64,000 bases of DNA from Bacteroidia bacterium (GTDB taxonomy: Bacteria > Bacteroidota > Bacteroidia > J057 > JADKCL01): assembly GCA_020635905.1 (NCBI GenBank), contig JACJYV010000001.1:930001-994000 (forward strand), given 5' to 3'. A program made the translations under genes and the position numbers. Of this stretch, positions 48,166 to 55,280 are shown in pieces. How positions within the stretch are numbered: the stretch's first letter is position 1; each line of letters starts with the position of its first letter. Below the pieces are notes generated by a model that did not search any database, was not told the DNA's origin, and saw only the letters and a list, made by a program, of their open reading frames with translations.

Positions 48166-49710
48166 GTGTTTATTCCCAGTCTGCTGCTGAAAAAATTATA
48201 CTCTTTGGGAAGCCTGCAAAATGAGGCCCAGGGGGTAAGATTCTCCATCAAAAACCGCCTCAACGATGTGGTTCTGACCGAAATCAGTGAAATTTCTCTG
48301 GACAGCCGGGTTGTACCATTGGATAAAATCCGTCTGGAGGAAGGCCCGGGCAAATGGCTGAAAGCAGCTGAAATTTCCCCCGATTCTCCCCTCGATTTTC
48401 CGCTGAAAAAAAGCATTGCGATTCATCTGGATCATCCTGTCCTGCCAGATGGCAAACACAGGATCGGGGTACAATTTGTGACCCGCACTTTTGGGAAACT
48501 GAAGATTGAAGTAGAAGATGGTTTGGCCGAATCCCATGATCAGCTGATCAGCATTCCACGCAGCGAAACAGACGATTACGCGGCAGACATTATTCAAAAA
48601 AGGCGGGAATTTTTGCAAAAAGTGACCCAAACCAGGCCAAAACACATTTTTTCTCCGTCTTTTGATCCACATGAGGCGCAGGGAAATATGGAAAATTTCA
48701 TTGGGGTGGCTCAGGTACCTTTGGGTCTGGCGGGCCCCGTTCAGGTGAACGGGGAGCATGCGCAGGGCGAATTTTATATTCCCCTGGCCACTTCAGAAGG
48801 CACCCTGGTGGCCTCTTACAACCGCGGGATGAAAGCCATCAACCTTTCAGGAGGCGCCACGGTCACGGTACAGGACGATGTGATGCAGCGGGCCCCCGTT
48901 TTTATCCTGCCCGACGCCCGTCGGGCGCGGGATTTCAAGCAATGGGTGCTGGAGCATTTCGACGAAATCAGGGCCCAGGCCGAGCAAACCACTTCCGTGG
49001 GCAAATTGCGGCTGATTGATCCCTATCTTTCCAATAAGTTTGTTTACCTGCGTTTCAACTACTTTACGGGTGACGCGGCGGGCATGAACATGGTGGGCAG
49101 AGCCACTTTTGCGGCCTGTTGCTGGATCATGGATCACTTCCCGGGAAAAATCGAAGATTTTTTTCTGGAAGCCAATTTCGCCACAGACAAAAAGGCCTCC
49201 AAAGTGAATATGCTGCATACCCGGGGCAAGCGGGTCACGGCCGAATGCACCCTCAAAAAGGAAGTCCTGCTGCAACACATGCGGGTGGAACCCGAAAAAC
49301 TGGCCCATTTGTGGGGCGTAAGCACGGTGGGGGCCTTTCTGGCGGGCGCCAATAATAACGGTGCTCATTCGCCCAATGCGATCACGGCGCTGTTTATTGC
49401 CACGGGCCAGGATGTGGCCAACGTTTCTGAGTCCTCGGCGGGAGTTTTATACACAGAACTGACCTCTGAGGGTGATGTGTACCTTTCCCTGACCCTGCCT
49501 TCCCTGATTGTAGCCACCTACGGGGGCGGCACTGGGTTGCCCACCCAGCGCGAGTGCCTGGAGATCATGGATTGTTATGGCAAAGGTAAAGTGATGAAAT
49601 TTGCCGAGATCGTGGCGGCGGTGTGTCTGGCGGGCGAAGTGTCGCTGGGCGCCGCGATCGTGACCACAGACTGGGTTTCAAGCCACGAGAGATATGGGAG
49701 AAACAGGTAG
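48166..49710 (+). CDS. Class I hydroxymethylglutaryl-CoA reductase with N-terminal extension
   Basis: 514 residues. It reduces HMG-CoA to mevalonate in the mevalonate isoprenoid pathway. Catalytic residues are all visible by comparison with the human enzyme: Glu211 in A-T-S-E-G-T-L-V-A-S, Lys342 in D-K-K-A-S-K-V-N, Asp416 in G-Q-D-V-A-N, and His507 in S-S-H-E-R. Other signatures are ENFIGVAQVPLGLAGPV, TGDAAGMNMVG and YGGGTGLPTQRECLEIM. The first 130 or so residues (FSIKNRLNDVVLTEIS, KKSIAIHLDHPVLPDGKHRI) form a beta-rich domain not part of the classical enzyme; I do not recognise it. No membrane segments. The start is GTG at 48166; no in-frame ATG lies nearby, so the exact N-terminus is uncertain. 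Confidence 0.93.
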   Translation: MFIPSLLLKKLYSLGSLQNEAQGVRFSIKNRLNDVVLTEISEISLDSRVVPLDKIRLEEGPGKWLKAAEISPDSPLDFPLKKSIAIHLDHPVLPDGKHRIGVQFVTRTFGKLKIEVEDGLAESHDQLISIPRSETDDYAADIIQKRREFLQKVTQTRPKHIFSPSFDPHEAQGNMENFIGVAQVPLGLAGPVQVNGEHAQGEFYIPLATSEGTLVASYNRGMKAINLSGGATVTVQDDVMQRAPVFILPDARRARDFKQWVLEHFDEIRAQAEQTTSVGKLRLIDPYLSNKFVYLRFNYFTGDAAGMNMVGRATFAACCWIMDHFPGKIEDFFLEANFATDKKASKVNMLHTRGKRVTAECTLKKEVLLQHMRVEPEKLAHLWGVSTVGAFLAGANNNGAHSPNAITALFIATGQDVANVSESSAGVLYTELTSEGDVYLSLTLPSLIVATYGGGTGLPTQRECLEIMDCYGKGKVMKFAEIVAAVCLAGEVSLGAAIVTTDWVSSHERYGRNR

Positions 49711-49722
49711 GGGGAATTTTAC

Positions 49723-49744
49723 GGCAATTTTTGCCTGATTTTTT
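49723..49744 (+). terminator. Weak terminator-like hairpin after HMG-CoA reductase
   Basis: GGCAA-TTT-TTGCC stem, then GA and six T, 12 bp after the stop. The stem is short, so termination may be partial. Confidence 0.45.
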
Positions 49745-49758
49745 CGTAAATTGGAGGT

Positions 49759-49998
49759 ATGAAAGGTATTTCTGTTTCAAATAAAATACTGGAAAAATAC
49801 TTCGCATTCCTGGTTGGGTTGGATGCTCCATCCAAAAATAGATTAATTGCAAAGCTTAAGGAATCCCCCCAGGCAAAGGATGAGAATATGGACCTAAATT
49901 CCCTGTTTGGAGCCTGGGAAGATGACCGTAGCACGGAGGAGATTATTCAGGATATTCGTGATTCCAGGGTGAATGGCCGCGAAATTGAAGATTTCTAA
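49759..49998 (+). CDS. VapB-like antitoxin
   Basis: 79 residues. The N-terminal half resembles a small DNA-binding antitoxin start (SNKILEKYFAFLVGLDAPSKNRLIAKL), and the C-terminal tail LFGAWEDDRSTEEIIQDIR followed by SRVNGREIEDF is the toxin-binding type seen in Bacteroidota antitoxins paired with PIN toxins. The toxin gene starts 5 bp after its stop. TAAATTGG just upstream of the ATG resembles a -7 element, and GGAGG lies only one base before the ATG, so an unusual or leaderless start is likely. Such antitoxins usually repress their own operon. Confidence 0.82.
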   Translation: MKGISVSNKILEKYFAFLVGLDAPSKNRLIAKLKESPQAKDENMDLNSLFGAWEDDRSTEEIIQDIRDSRVNGREIEDF

Positions 49999-50003
49999 CC
50001 TGA

Positions 50004-50402
50004 ATGAAATACCTGCTTGACACAAATATTTGCGTTCACTTTTTTCGGGGCAAATATGGCATTTTGGAAAAGCTTAATGCAATTGGCATTGAAAATTGTG
50101 CCATTTCTGAAATAACCCTTGCCGAATTAGTCTATGGGGCAGAAAAGAGTAACAATCCCTCCAAAAACCTTATTTTGATCGAATCTTTGGTAAGCCAGTT
50201 AATTATCCTTCCAATTTTTAGCGCCATTCCCATCTATGGAAAAGAAAAGGTAAGGTTGAAACAAAAGGGTGAATTGATTAGTGATTTTGATCTACTTATT
50301 GGAACAACTGCCATTGCAAATCAAATGATTTTGGTGACGGAAAATGTTCGGGAATTTCAACGATTGGATCCTTTGAATCTTGAAAACTGGGTGATGAGGT
50401 AA
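50004..50402 (+). CDS. VapC-like PIN-domain toxin
   Basis: 132 residues, normal for VapC. PIN-domain acidic residues are visible: Asp6 in Y-L-L-D-T-N, Glu41 in I-T-L-A-E-L-V-Y-G-A, Asp94/Asp96 in S-D-F-D-L-L-I-G, and Glu113-Asn114 in V-T-E-N-V-R-E-F. These coordinate Mg/Mn for ribonuclease activity; VapC toxins cleave tRNA or rRNA and are held inactive by VapB. The pair begins an AT-rich stretch with Lys/Ile/Asn-rich coding, unlike the flanking genes, which suggests acquisition. All key residues are present, so the toxin looks intact. Confidence 0.88.
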   Translation: MKYLLDTNICVHFFRGKYGILEKLNAIGIENCAISEITLAELVYGAEKSNNPSKNLILIESLVSQLIILPIFSAIPIYGKEKVRLKQKGELISDFDLLIGTTAIANQMILVTENVREFQRLDPLNLENWVMR

Positions 50403-50475
50403 TCTCACATACGAAGGGAGTGAATTCGTCTCAAATTATGAGCTAAATGCCTTGGGAGATTGAAAGGCAATGATT

Positions 50476-50527
50476 ATGTTCACATTTTTTGCTTGTTCAT
50501 GTTTTGTGAACATGCTATATTTGTGAA
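50476..50527 (+). promoter_or_regulatory. Operator-like cluster of TGTTCA/TGAACA sites over the abiE promoter
   Basis: Four half-sites: ATGTTCAC (50476-50483), TTGTTCA (50493-50499), TGTGAACA (50505-50512) and TGTGAACA (50521-50528). The inner pair makes a perfect inverted repeat TGTTCA-N7-TGAACA (50494-50512). A -7 element TATATTTG (50516-50523) with TTG 20 bp upstream (50493-50495) is embedded in it. AbiEi-family antitoxins are known to repress by binding inverted repeats, so autoregulation is the likely reading. The ATG is only 7 bp after the -7 element. Confidence 0.65.
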
Positions 50528-50530
50528 CAA

Positions 50531-51502
50531 ATGGAAACGGAAATTCTGGAAAACGCCATTAAAAACCTTGAAAAAGAGGTAAATCTGAAACCAAAATGGA
50601 TCAAACGAGGGCCGTTGGATGCGAAATTACAATTATCAATTAACTCTGAAAGGCTCACATTCAATGCAGAAATAAAAAAGGAGGTCAGAGACCATCAATT
50701 AAGCAAAATGCTCGCTCTGAAGGAAAAGTATCAGCCTCTGATTATCATCGCTGACCGCATTCAGGAAAAGGTGAAAAAAGATCTGAGGAGCAACGGGATA
50801 GCTTATCTGGAATCAAACGGGAATATTCACCTCGAAGTGCCGGGCTATTATTTGCATCATGAGACTCAAAATCCGTATTTGAACTACAAAGAGGCAGGAA
50901 ACAGAGCTTTCACAAAGACAGGTTTAAAAGTATTATTTGAGCTTCTGACCGACAAAGAACTGATCAACAAAACCCAGCGGGAAATTGCGGAAAAATCAGG
51001 GGTTGGATTAGGAAATATTCCCCAGATAATCAAAGGGTTGAAAGAAACTGGGTATCTCCTTCAGGTCAATCCTAATCAGTTATTGCTGGACAAAAAGGAA
51101 GAATTGCTGGATCGCTGGATTTCAGATTATGAAACAACCTTGCGGCCAGCCATTGGAAAAGGGAATTATTCCCTGAAAGGACCTTGGACGGAATTGAAAT
51201 TGAATCCCCAAAAAACTGTTTGGGGAGGTGAACCCGCGGCAGACCTGCTTACAGACCTCCTGCGTCCGGAAAAATTTGTGATGTTTACCACAGAAACAAG
51301 GGCTGAATTAATTAAAAACTACAGGATTACTCCACAAAATGATGGCGAAATAATGGTCTTTGAAATGTTCTGGAGGCACGATGGTAAGACTAACACCGCC
51401 CCTCCCCTCTTGATTTATGCAGAATTGATGCTCGAGGGAGGTAAACGAAATAAAGAAACAGCCCTGAAAATCTATCATGAACACATCAAACCAAACCTAT
51501 AA
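50531..51502 (+). CDS. AbiEi-family antitoxin of a type IV toxin-antitoxin system
   Basis: 323 residues. A winged-helix part is visible (INKTQREIAEKSGVGLGNIP, then IIKGLKETGYLL). The C-terminal region contains WGGEPAADLLTDLLRPEKFVMF and ends YAELMLEGGKRNKETALKIYHEHI, the usual signature of AbiEi-family antitoxins of Bacteroidota. In AbiE systems AbiEi is the antitoxin and repressor and AbiEii the nucleotidyltransferase toxin, which acts without direct protein contact and can give abortive phage resistance. The next reading frame starts 26 bp before this stop, the overlap expected for AbiE operons. The gene looks intact, while its partner is frameshifted. Confidence 0.85.
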   Translation: METEILENAIKNLEKEVNLKPKWIKRGPLDAKLQLSINSERLTFNAEIKKEVRDHQLSKMLALKEKYQPLIIIADRIQEKVKKDLRSNGIAYLESNGNIHLEVPGYYLHHETQNPYLNYKEAGNRAFTKTGLKVLFELLTDKELINKTQREIAEKSGVGLGNIPQIIKGLKETGYLLQVNPNQLLLDKKEELLDRWISDYETTLRPAIGKGNYSLKGPWTELKLNPQKTVWGGEPAADLLTDLLRPEKFVMFTTETRAELIKNYRITPQNDGEIMVFEMFWRHDGKTNTAPPLLIYAELMLEGGKRNKETALKIYHEHIKPNL

Positions 51503-51866
51503 AGACCTTTCAATAAAGTTTTTCAGGGAAGTTTTTGAGGAAATTGATGCCGTCATGCACAAGCACGGGGTCCCATTTTACCTGATTGGAGCCACAGCAA
51601 TCGCGCTTGAATTGCTGAAAGAAGGCATAAAACCAGCACGAGGCACCAAAGACATTGACTTTGCGGTCATGATTTCCTCTCTGGAGCAATTCGAAGCAAT
51701 TTCTTCCACCCTGCAAAGCTCAGGTTTCAACAAAACCAAGGCTCCCTGGACCTTTTATGCCGATAAATACAAAGTCGCCATTGATCTGTTACCGTTTGGA
51801 CAGATTGAAGAGAAGGACACTGTGAATTTCAGCGACAGAAAAATCGACCTTCATGTGCTTGCTTGA
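51477..51866 (+). pseudogene. AbiEii-like nucleotidyltransferase, N-terminal half (frameshifted)
   Basis: 129 codons before a TGA. It carries the nucleotidyltransferase core: FYLIGATAIALELL and the metal-binding DxD in G-T-K-D-I-D-F-A-V. The family normally continues for another 150 or so residues, and that continuation is present in the +1 frame (LPGMIILKLVAWSDRP and onward). At the break the DNA reads GTGCTTGCTTGAGG, a tandem CTTG-CTTG. Removing one CTTG would restore one frame (K-I-D-L-H-V-L-E-E-T-K-T-V-Q-I-E-D), so a 4-bp slippage duplication is the simplest cause. The truncated product retains the DxD, so residual activity cannot be excluded. Confidence 0.8.
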
Positions 51867-52740
51867 GGAAACAAAAACCGTTCAAATCGAGGATAAAATT
51901 GCCCAAATACCCGCCTTGCCGGGGATGATTATCCTTAAACTTGTGGCCTGGAGCGACCGGCCTGAGGTAAGGGATAACGACCTGGAAGACATTCTGAGAA
52001 TCATTGAAAAGTATTATGATCTGGAGTTGAACGACATCATTGAGAACCATGCAGACACCTGGCCCCCAGAAGATAAACCCTTTGATAATCTGATGATTGC
52101 GGCTGAAGTATTGGGCCGAAAATCAAGAAGCTATTTGAACAAATCCGAAAAACTTGCAGCCAGAATTACCAAAGTCCTGGAGGAAAATCTGACGGATTCC
52201 ACAAAATCTGAGATTGCCATCGCCTGGGCCCGGAAAAAGGGTTGGGAAATTGAGTATGCATCCTCCATATTAGCTTCATTCAGGAAGGGCCTTTCCCACA
52301 TACAACCCATCCAATTCTCCCTCCAGATCCATTCCACACCCGGGCGGGTGTGGGAGGCGTTGACCCAGCAGGATATCCTGCAAAAATGGATGGCCGAGCC
52401 CGAAATCGGGCTCGAAATTGAAACTGACTGGCAGCCGGGCCAGTCCATCATTACCCGCGGATTTCACCATGTGAAATTCGAAAACAAAGGCACCGTGCTC
52501 GAATTCATCCCCCAAAAAGTCCTGAAATACAATTATCTCAGTTCTGTTTCCCGCCTGCCTAACCTTCCTGAAAACCACACGGTGCTCGAATTCAGGCTGA
52601 ACCCGGTCGAAAATGGCACCCAACTGACCCTTATTCTGAACAATTTCCCGACGGAATCCATTTTCAAGCATGTGGAATTGTACTGGAAAACAAGCCTGCA
52701 AATCCTGAGAGAACTGTTGGAGACCGAACAAACATCGTAG
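51853..52740 (+). CDS. AbiEii-like C-terminal half fused in frame to an SRPBCC domain
   Basis: The 295-codon frame opens at ATG 51853 inside the first half. Residues 15-150 are the C-terminal part of an AbiEii-type nucleotidyltransferase (LPGMIILKLVAWSDRPEVRD, DILRIIEKYYDLE, MIAAEVLGRKSRSYLNKSEK). From about residue 152 (nucleotide 52306) it becomes an SRPBCC/AHSA1-like domain (FSLQIHSTPGRVWEALTQ, WMAEPEIGLEIETDWQPGQ, NHTVLEFRLNPVENGTQLTL, NFPTESIFKHVELYW). SRPBCC proteins are normally separate genes of about 145 codons that start just before this point; no ATG is present here. The base composition changes from AT-rich to the GC-richer style of the neighbours at the junction. Whether either half is translated depends on starts inside the broken gene. 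Confidence 0.75.
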   Translation: MCLLEETKTVQIEDKIAQIPALPGMIILKLVAWSDRPEVRDNDLEDILRIIEKYYDLELNDIIENHADTWPPEDKPFDNLMIAAEVLGRKSRSYLNKSEKLAARITKVLEENLTDSTKSEIAIAWARKKGWEIEYASSILASFRKGLSHIQPIQFSLQIHSTPGRVWEALTQQDILQKWMAEPEIGLEIETDWQPGQSIITRGFHHVKFENKGTVLEFIPQKVLKYNYLSSVSRLPNLPENHTVLEFRLNPVENGTQLTLILNNFPTESIFKHVELYWKTSLQILRELLETEQTS

Positions 52741-52743
52741 AGG

Positions 52744-52795
52744 ATTATTTGCAAATAATTCCAAAAAAATTGGAACTTGTAGGGGAATAAGTTCC
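52744..52795 (+). promoter_or_regulatory. Nested palindromes before the MBOAT gene
   Basis: A perfect 16-bp palindrome ATTATTTGCAAATAAT (52744-52759) is followed by two overlapping stem options, TTCCAA-AAAAA-TTGGAA (52759-52775) and GGAACTT-N10-AAGTTCC (52772-52795). The shared GGAA can pair only one way at a time. This is 6 bp from the MBOAT ATG. Confidence 0.4.
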
Positions 52796-52800
52796 GGGAA

Positions 52801-54198
52801 ATGCTGTTCAATTCGGTCGAATTTCTACTCTTTTTGCCCCTCGTCCTGATCCTGTATTATCTGGTGCAGCACAAATACAGGGTAATCCTGCTGCTGCTGG
52901 CCAGCTACTATTTTTACCTCAGCTGGAATCCCGTTTACATCGTTCTGATCATCCTTTCCACCTTCACAGACTATTCTGCGGGACTTTTACTGGGCAAACA
53001 GGAAAATCCCGGGCCGCGGAAACTCATTCTGACAGGCAGTTTCCTGGTCAATCTGGGGCTCCTGGTTTATTTCAAATATTCCAATTTCATCCTTGAAAAT
53101 ATCGACCTGCTGGCTGCCTGGCGCAATCCTGAACATGAGCCCATCAAACTCCTGGACATCATTTTGCCAGTAGGAATCTCATTTTACACTTTTCAGACCC
53201 TCAGCTACACGATTGATGTCTATTTCAGGAAGATTCAACCCGAGCGAAATCCCCTTACTTTTGCCCTTTATGTGTGCTTTTTTCCTCAATTGGTGGCGGG
53301 TCCCATTGAGCGATTTTCGGCCCTGACCCCGCAATTTCAAAAAAGGATTCTGCCCACCAGAGAAAATTTTTCCCGCGGAGCCCGCCTCATTTTATATGGA
53401 TTTTTCCTGAAAATGGTGATTGCCGACAACCTTTCGGGCATCATTGACGCCACCTACGAAGGTCTGCCGCACGCCCACAGCCTCAATCTTGTGCTGGTGG
53501 CCGTTTTTTATTCCTTTCAGATTTATTGCGACTTTCACGGTTACAGTTCGATCGCAATCGGGGTGGCCCAATGGTTTGGCATAGAACTTTCCCCCAACTT
53601 CAAAACGCCCTATTTTGCCGTTTCCCTGACCGAATTCTGGCGAAAATGGCACATTACCCTCACCTCCTGGTTTCGCGATTACATCTATTATCCCATGGGC
53701 GGCAACCGCTCCACCCGCCTGAAATGGGTGGCTGCGACCCTGATTGTATTCGTGGTGAGCGGCATCTGGCACGGCTCCAAATGGACTTTTTTCATTTGGG
53801 GATTGCTCCACGGAGTATTCATTTTGCTGGAAAAACTGCTCAAACTGGATAAAAAAAGCCGCTTTCAGCTGCTGAATGTGCTGCATACGGGTTTCACCTT
53901 CGCTCTGGTTACCCTGTTGTGGGTCTTTTTCAGAAGCCCTGATTTTGGAGTGGCCAAGGCCTTTTTCAAAGGCTTGTATGCCAACTGGAACCTGGATTTC
54001 GTCCTGCCCGGACCTGAGCCTCTGCTGCTGGTGGCCCTCTTTCTGGGACTGGATTTCATTACCCGAAAAAATGATTTTGCCCACCAGTTGGGAAAAGCCA
54101 GCCTCTTGCCCCGCTGGAGCCTCTATTTCCTCCTCATTTTCCTCATTCTGGCCCGCGGCGGCACAGACATGCAACCCTTCATTTATTTTCAGTTTTAG
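52801..54198 (+). CDS. MBOAT-family O-acyltransferase (AlgI-like)
   Basis: 465 residues with about ten hydrophobic segments. It belongs to the membrane-bound O-acyltransferase group used for alginate or other polysaccharide acetylation (AlgI) and D-alanylation (DltB). Visible signatures: start LFNSVEFLLFLPLVL, LLLASYYFYLSW, ILPVGISFYTFQTLSYTIDVY, LVAGPIERF, LTEFWRKWHITLTSWFRDYI and the catalytic histidine His324 in S-G-I-W-H-G (His284 in R-K-W-H is also conserved). It moves an acyl group across the inner membrane to an exported glycan. The gene 2 bp downstream encodes an SGNH-like protein that likely completes the transfer, as AlgJ/AlgX or DltD do. Confidence 0.93.
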   Translation: MLFNSVEFLLFLPLVLILYYLVQHKYRVILLLLASYYFYLSWNPVYIVLIILSTFTDYSAGLLLGKQENPGPRKLILTGSFLVNLGLLVYFKYSNFILENIDLLAAWRNPEHEPIKLLDIILPVGISFYTFQTLSYTIDVYFRKIQPERNPLTFALYVCFFPQLVAGPIERFSALTPQFQKRILPTRENFSRGARLILYGFFLKMVIADNLSGIIDATYEGLPHAHSLNLVLVAVFYSFQIYCDFHGYSSIAIGVAQWFGIELSPNFKTPYFAVSLTEFWRKWHITLTSWFRDYIYYPMGGNRSTRLKWVAATLIVFVVSGIWHGSKWTFFIWGLLHGVFILLEKLLKLDKKSRFQLLNVLHTGFTFALVTLLWVFFRSPDFGVAKAFFKGLYANWNLDFVLPGPEPLLLVALFLGLDFITRKNDFAHQLGKASLLPRWSLYFLLIFLILARGGTDMQPFIYFQF

Positions 54199-54200
54199 GG

Positions 54201-55253
54201 ATGGAATTATTCAAATACATATCCCTGCGTGTCCTGATCGTAGCCCTGTTTGTGGTCATCTCCAATCAGATTTACATCCATACTTTCTGGAAGCAGGACA
54301 TCAATAAGCACGGGGATATTCTGGAAAATTTCTGGCTGGTGGAGGACAGCAGTGACGCCCTGTATTTTGGGGAATCTTCCAATTTTCACGTCCCAGAGGG
54401 GGATACGGTCAAGCATCGCATCAGCCACCTGCTGGATGATCTGCTGCCCGAAATCAGGCTGGGAACGGTGGATAATGCTGGCCTGCATGCGGGCACTTAT
54501 CTGGCTGTAATCAAGAATATCAAACCCGAAAGCAAGATTAAATTGCTGATTATCACCCTGAATCTGAGGTCGTTTACCGCTACCTGGCGCTATTCTCTGA
54601 GCGAAAACTACCTGGCCAAAACGGAGGAAATGATTGCGCCCCGCCCCCCTCTGTTCAACCGTTTCATGGTTTCCCTCAAAAACTATGATTACCGTCCTGA
54701 CGAAGAGCGCAAAAAGCAATACAAGCAGGCCTGGGCCACGGATACCTTCAACATTCCTGGTTTTCACTACCACACGGTGGCAAAATGGGATTCGGCCATG
54801 GCCTGGAAAGAGTGGATTGGTAAAAATCCAAATCTGAGGGAGGAAGACATTCCCCTGGCCTCACATTACATCAAAAATTTTGCTTTTTCCATTGACACCA
54901 GCACCAACGAGCGCATTGCTGATTTTGACGAGATCATGGAAATTTCCCGCAAAAGGGGGTATAAAGTGGTGTTGAATCTGCTGGATGAAAATATGGAAGA
55001 AGGCCGCAAACTTGTGGGGGATGAATTGATTTATCTGATGGAAAGAAACCGCAGGTTGCTGGTGGATCGCTATGAGAAAAAGGGGGCGCTGGTGGTGGAT
55101 AATATGTATTCTATGCCCGATTCCTGCTTTGTGGACCGCCACTGGCCTACGGAACACTATGACCTGACGGGCAAAACCCTGATTGCCCGTAAAATAGCAA
55201 AAACCCTTCGCGAGAAGGGTTTGCTGCGTGAAGTTTTTGGGAAAGGAAACTGA
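54201..55253 (+). CDS. SGNH/DltD-like partner of the MBOAT acyltransferase
   Basis: 350 residues with one N-terminal membrane anchor (about residues 9-28), so the rest faces the periplasm. The segment ALYFGESSNFH (around residue 53-63) fits block I of an SGNH/GDSL hydrolase in which the nucleophile is Ser59 or Ser60, and DRHWPTEHYDLTG near the C-terminus (Asp312, His319) would supply the rest of the triad. It starts 2 bp after the MBOAT stop, so the pair is translated together. The acceptor glycan or lipid is unknown. A perfect AAACCCTTC-GCGA-GAAGGGTTT repeat near the 3' end (55202-55223) lies in the coding part and has no T tract. Confidence 0.8.
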   Translation: MELFKYISLRVLIVALFVVISNQIYIHTFWKQDINKHGDILENFWLVEDSSDALYFGESSNFHVPEGDTVKHRISHLLDDLLPEIRLGTVDNAGLHAGTYLAVIKNIKPESKIKLLIITLNLRSFTATWRYSLSENYLAKTEEMIAPRPPLFNRFMVSLKNYDYRPDEERKKQYKQAWATDTFNIPGFHYHTVAKWDSAMAWKEWIGKNPNLREEDIPLASHYIKNFAFSIDTSTNERIADFDEIMEISRKRGYKVVLNLLDENMEEGRKLVGDELIYLMERNRRLLVDRYEKKGALVVDNMYSMPDSCFVDRHWPTEHYDLTGKTLIARKIAKTLREKGLLREVFGKGN

Positions 55254-55280
55254 GGAAGACTGGTTTTTCAGCGTTGAAAA

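Noticed and set aside
51850..51870. Programmed +1 frameshifting in the AbiEii-type gene
   Set aside because: The stop is preceded by GCT, whose tRNA would have to slip onto CTT, unlike known CUU-UGA sites, and a tandem CTTG duplication explains the shift better.
55202..55223. Perfect AAACCCTTC-GCGA-GAAGGGTTT hairpin as a terminator
   Set aside because: It lies inside the SGNH gene, is followed by GCTGCG rather than T, and encodes conserved-looking sequence.
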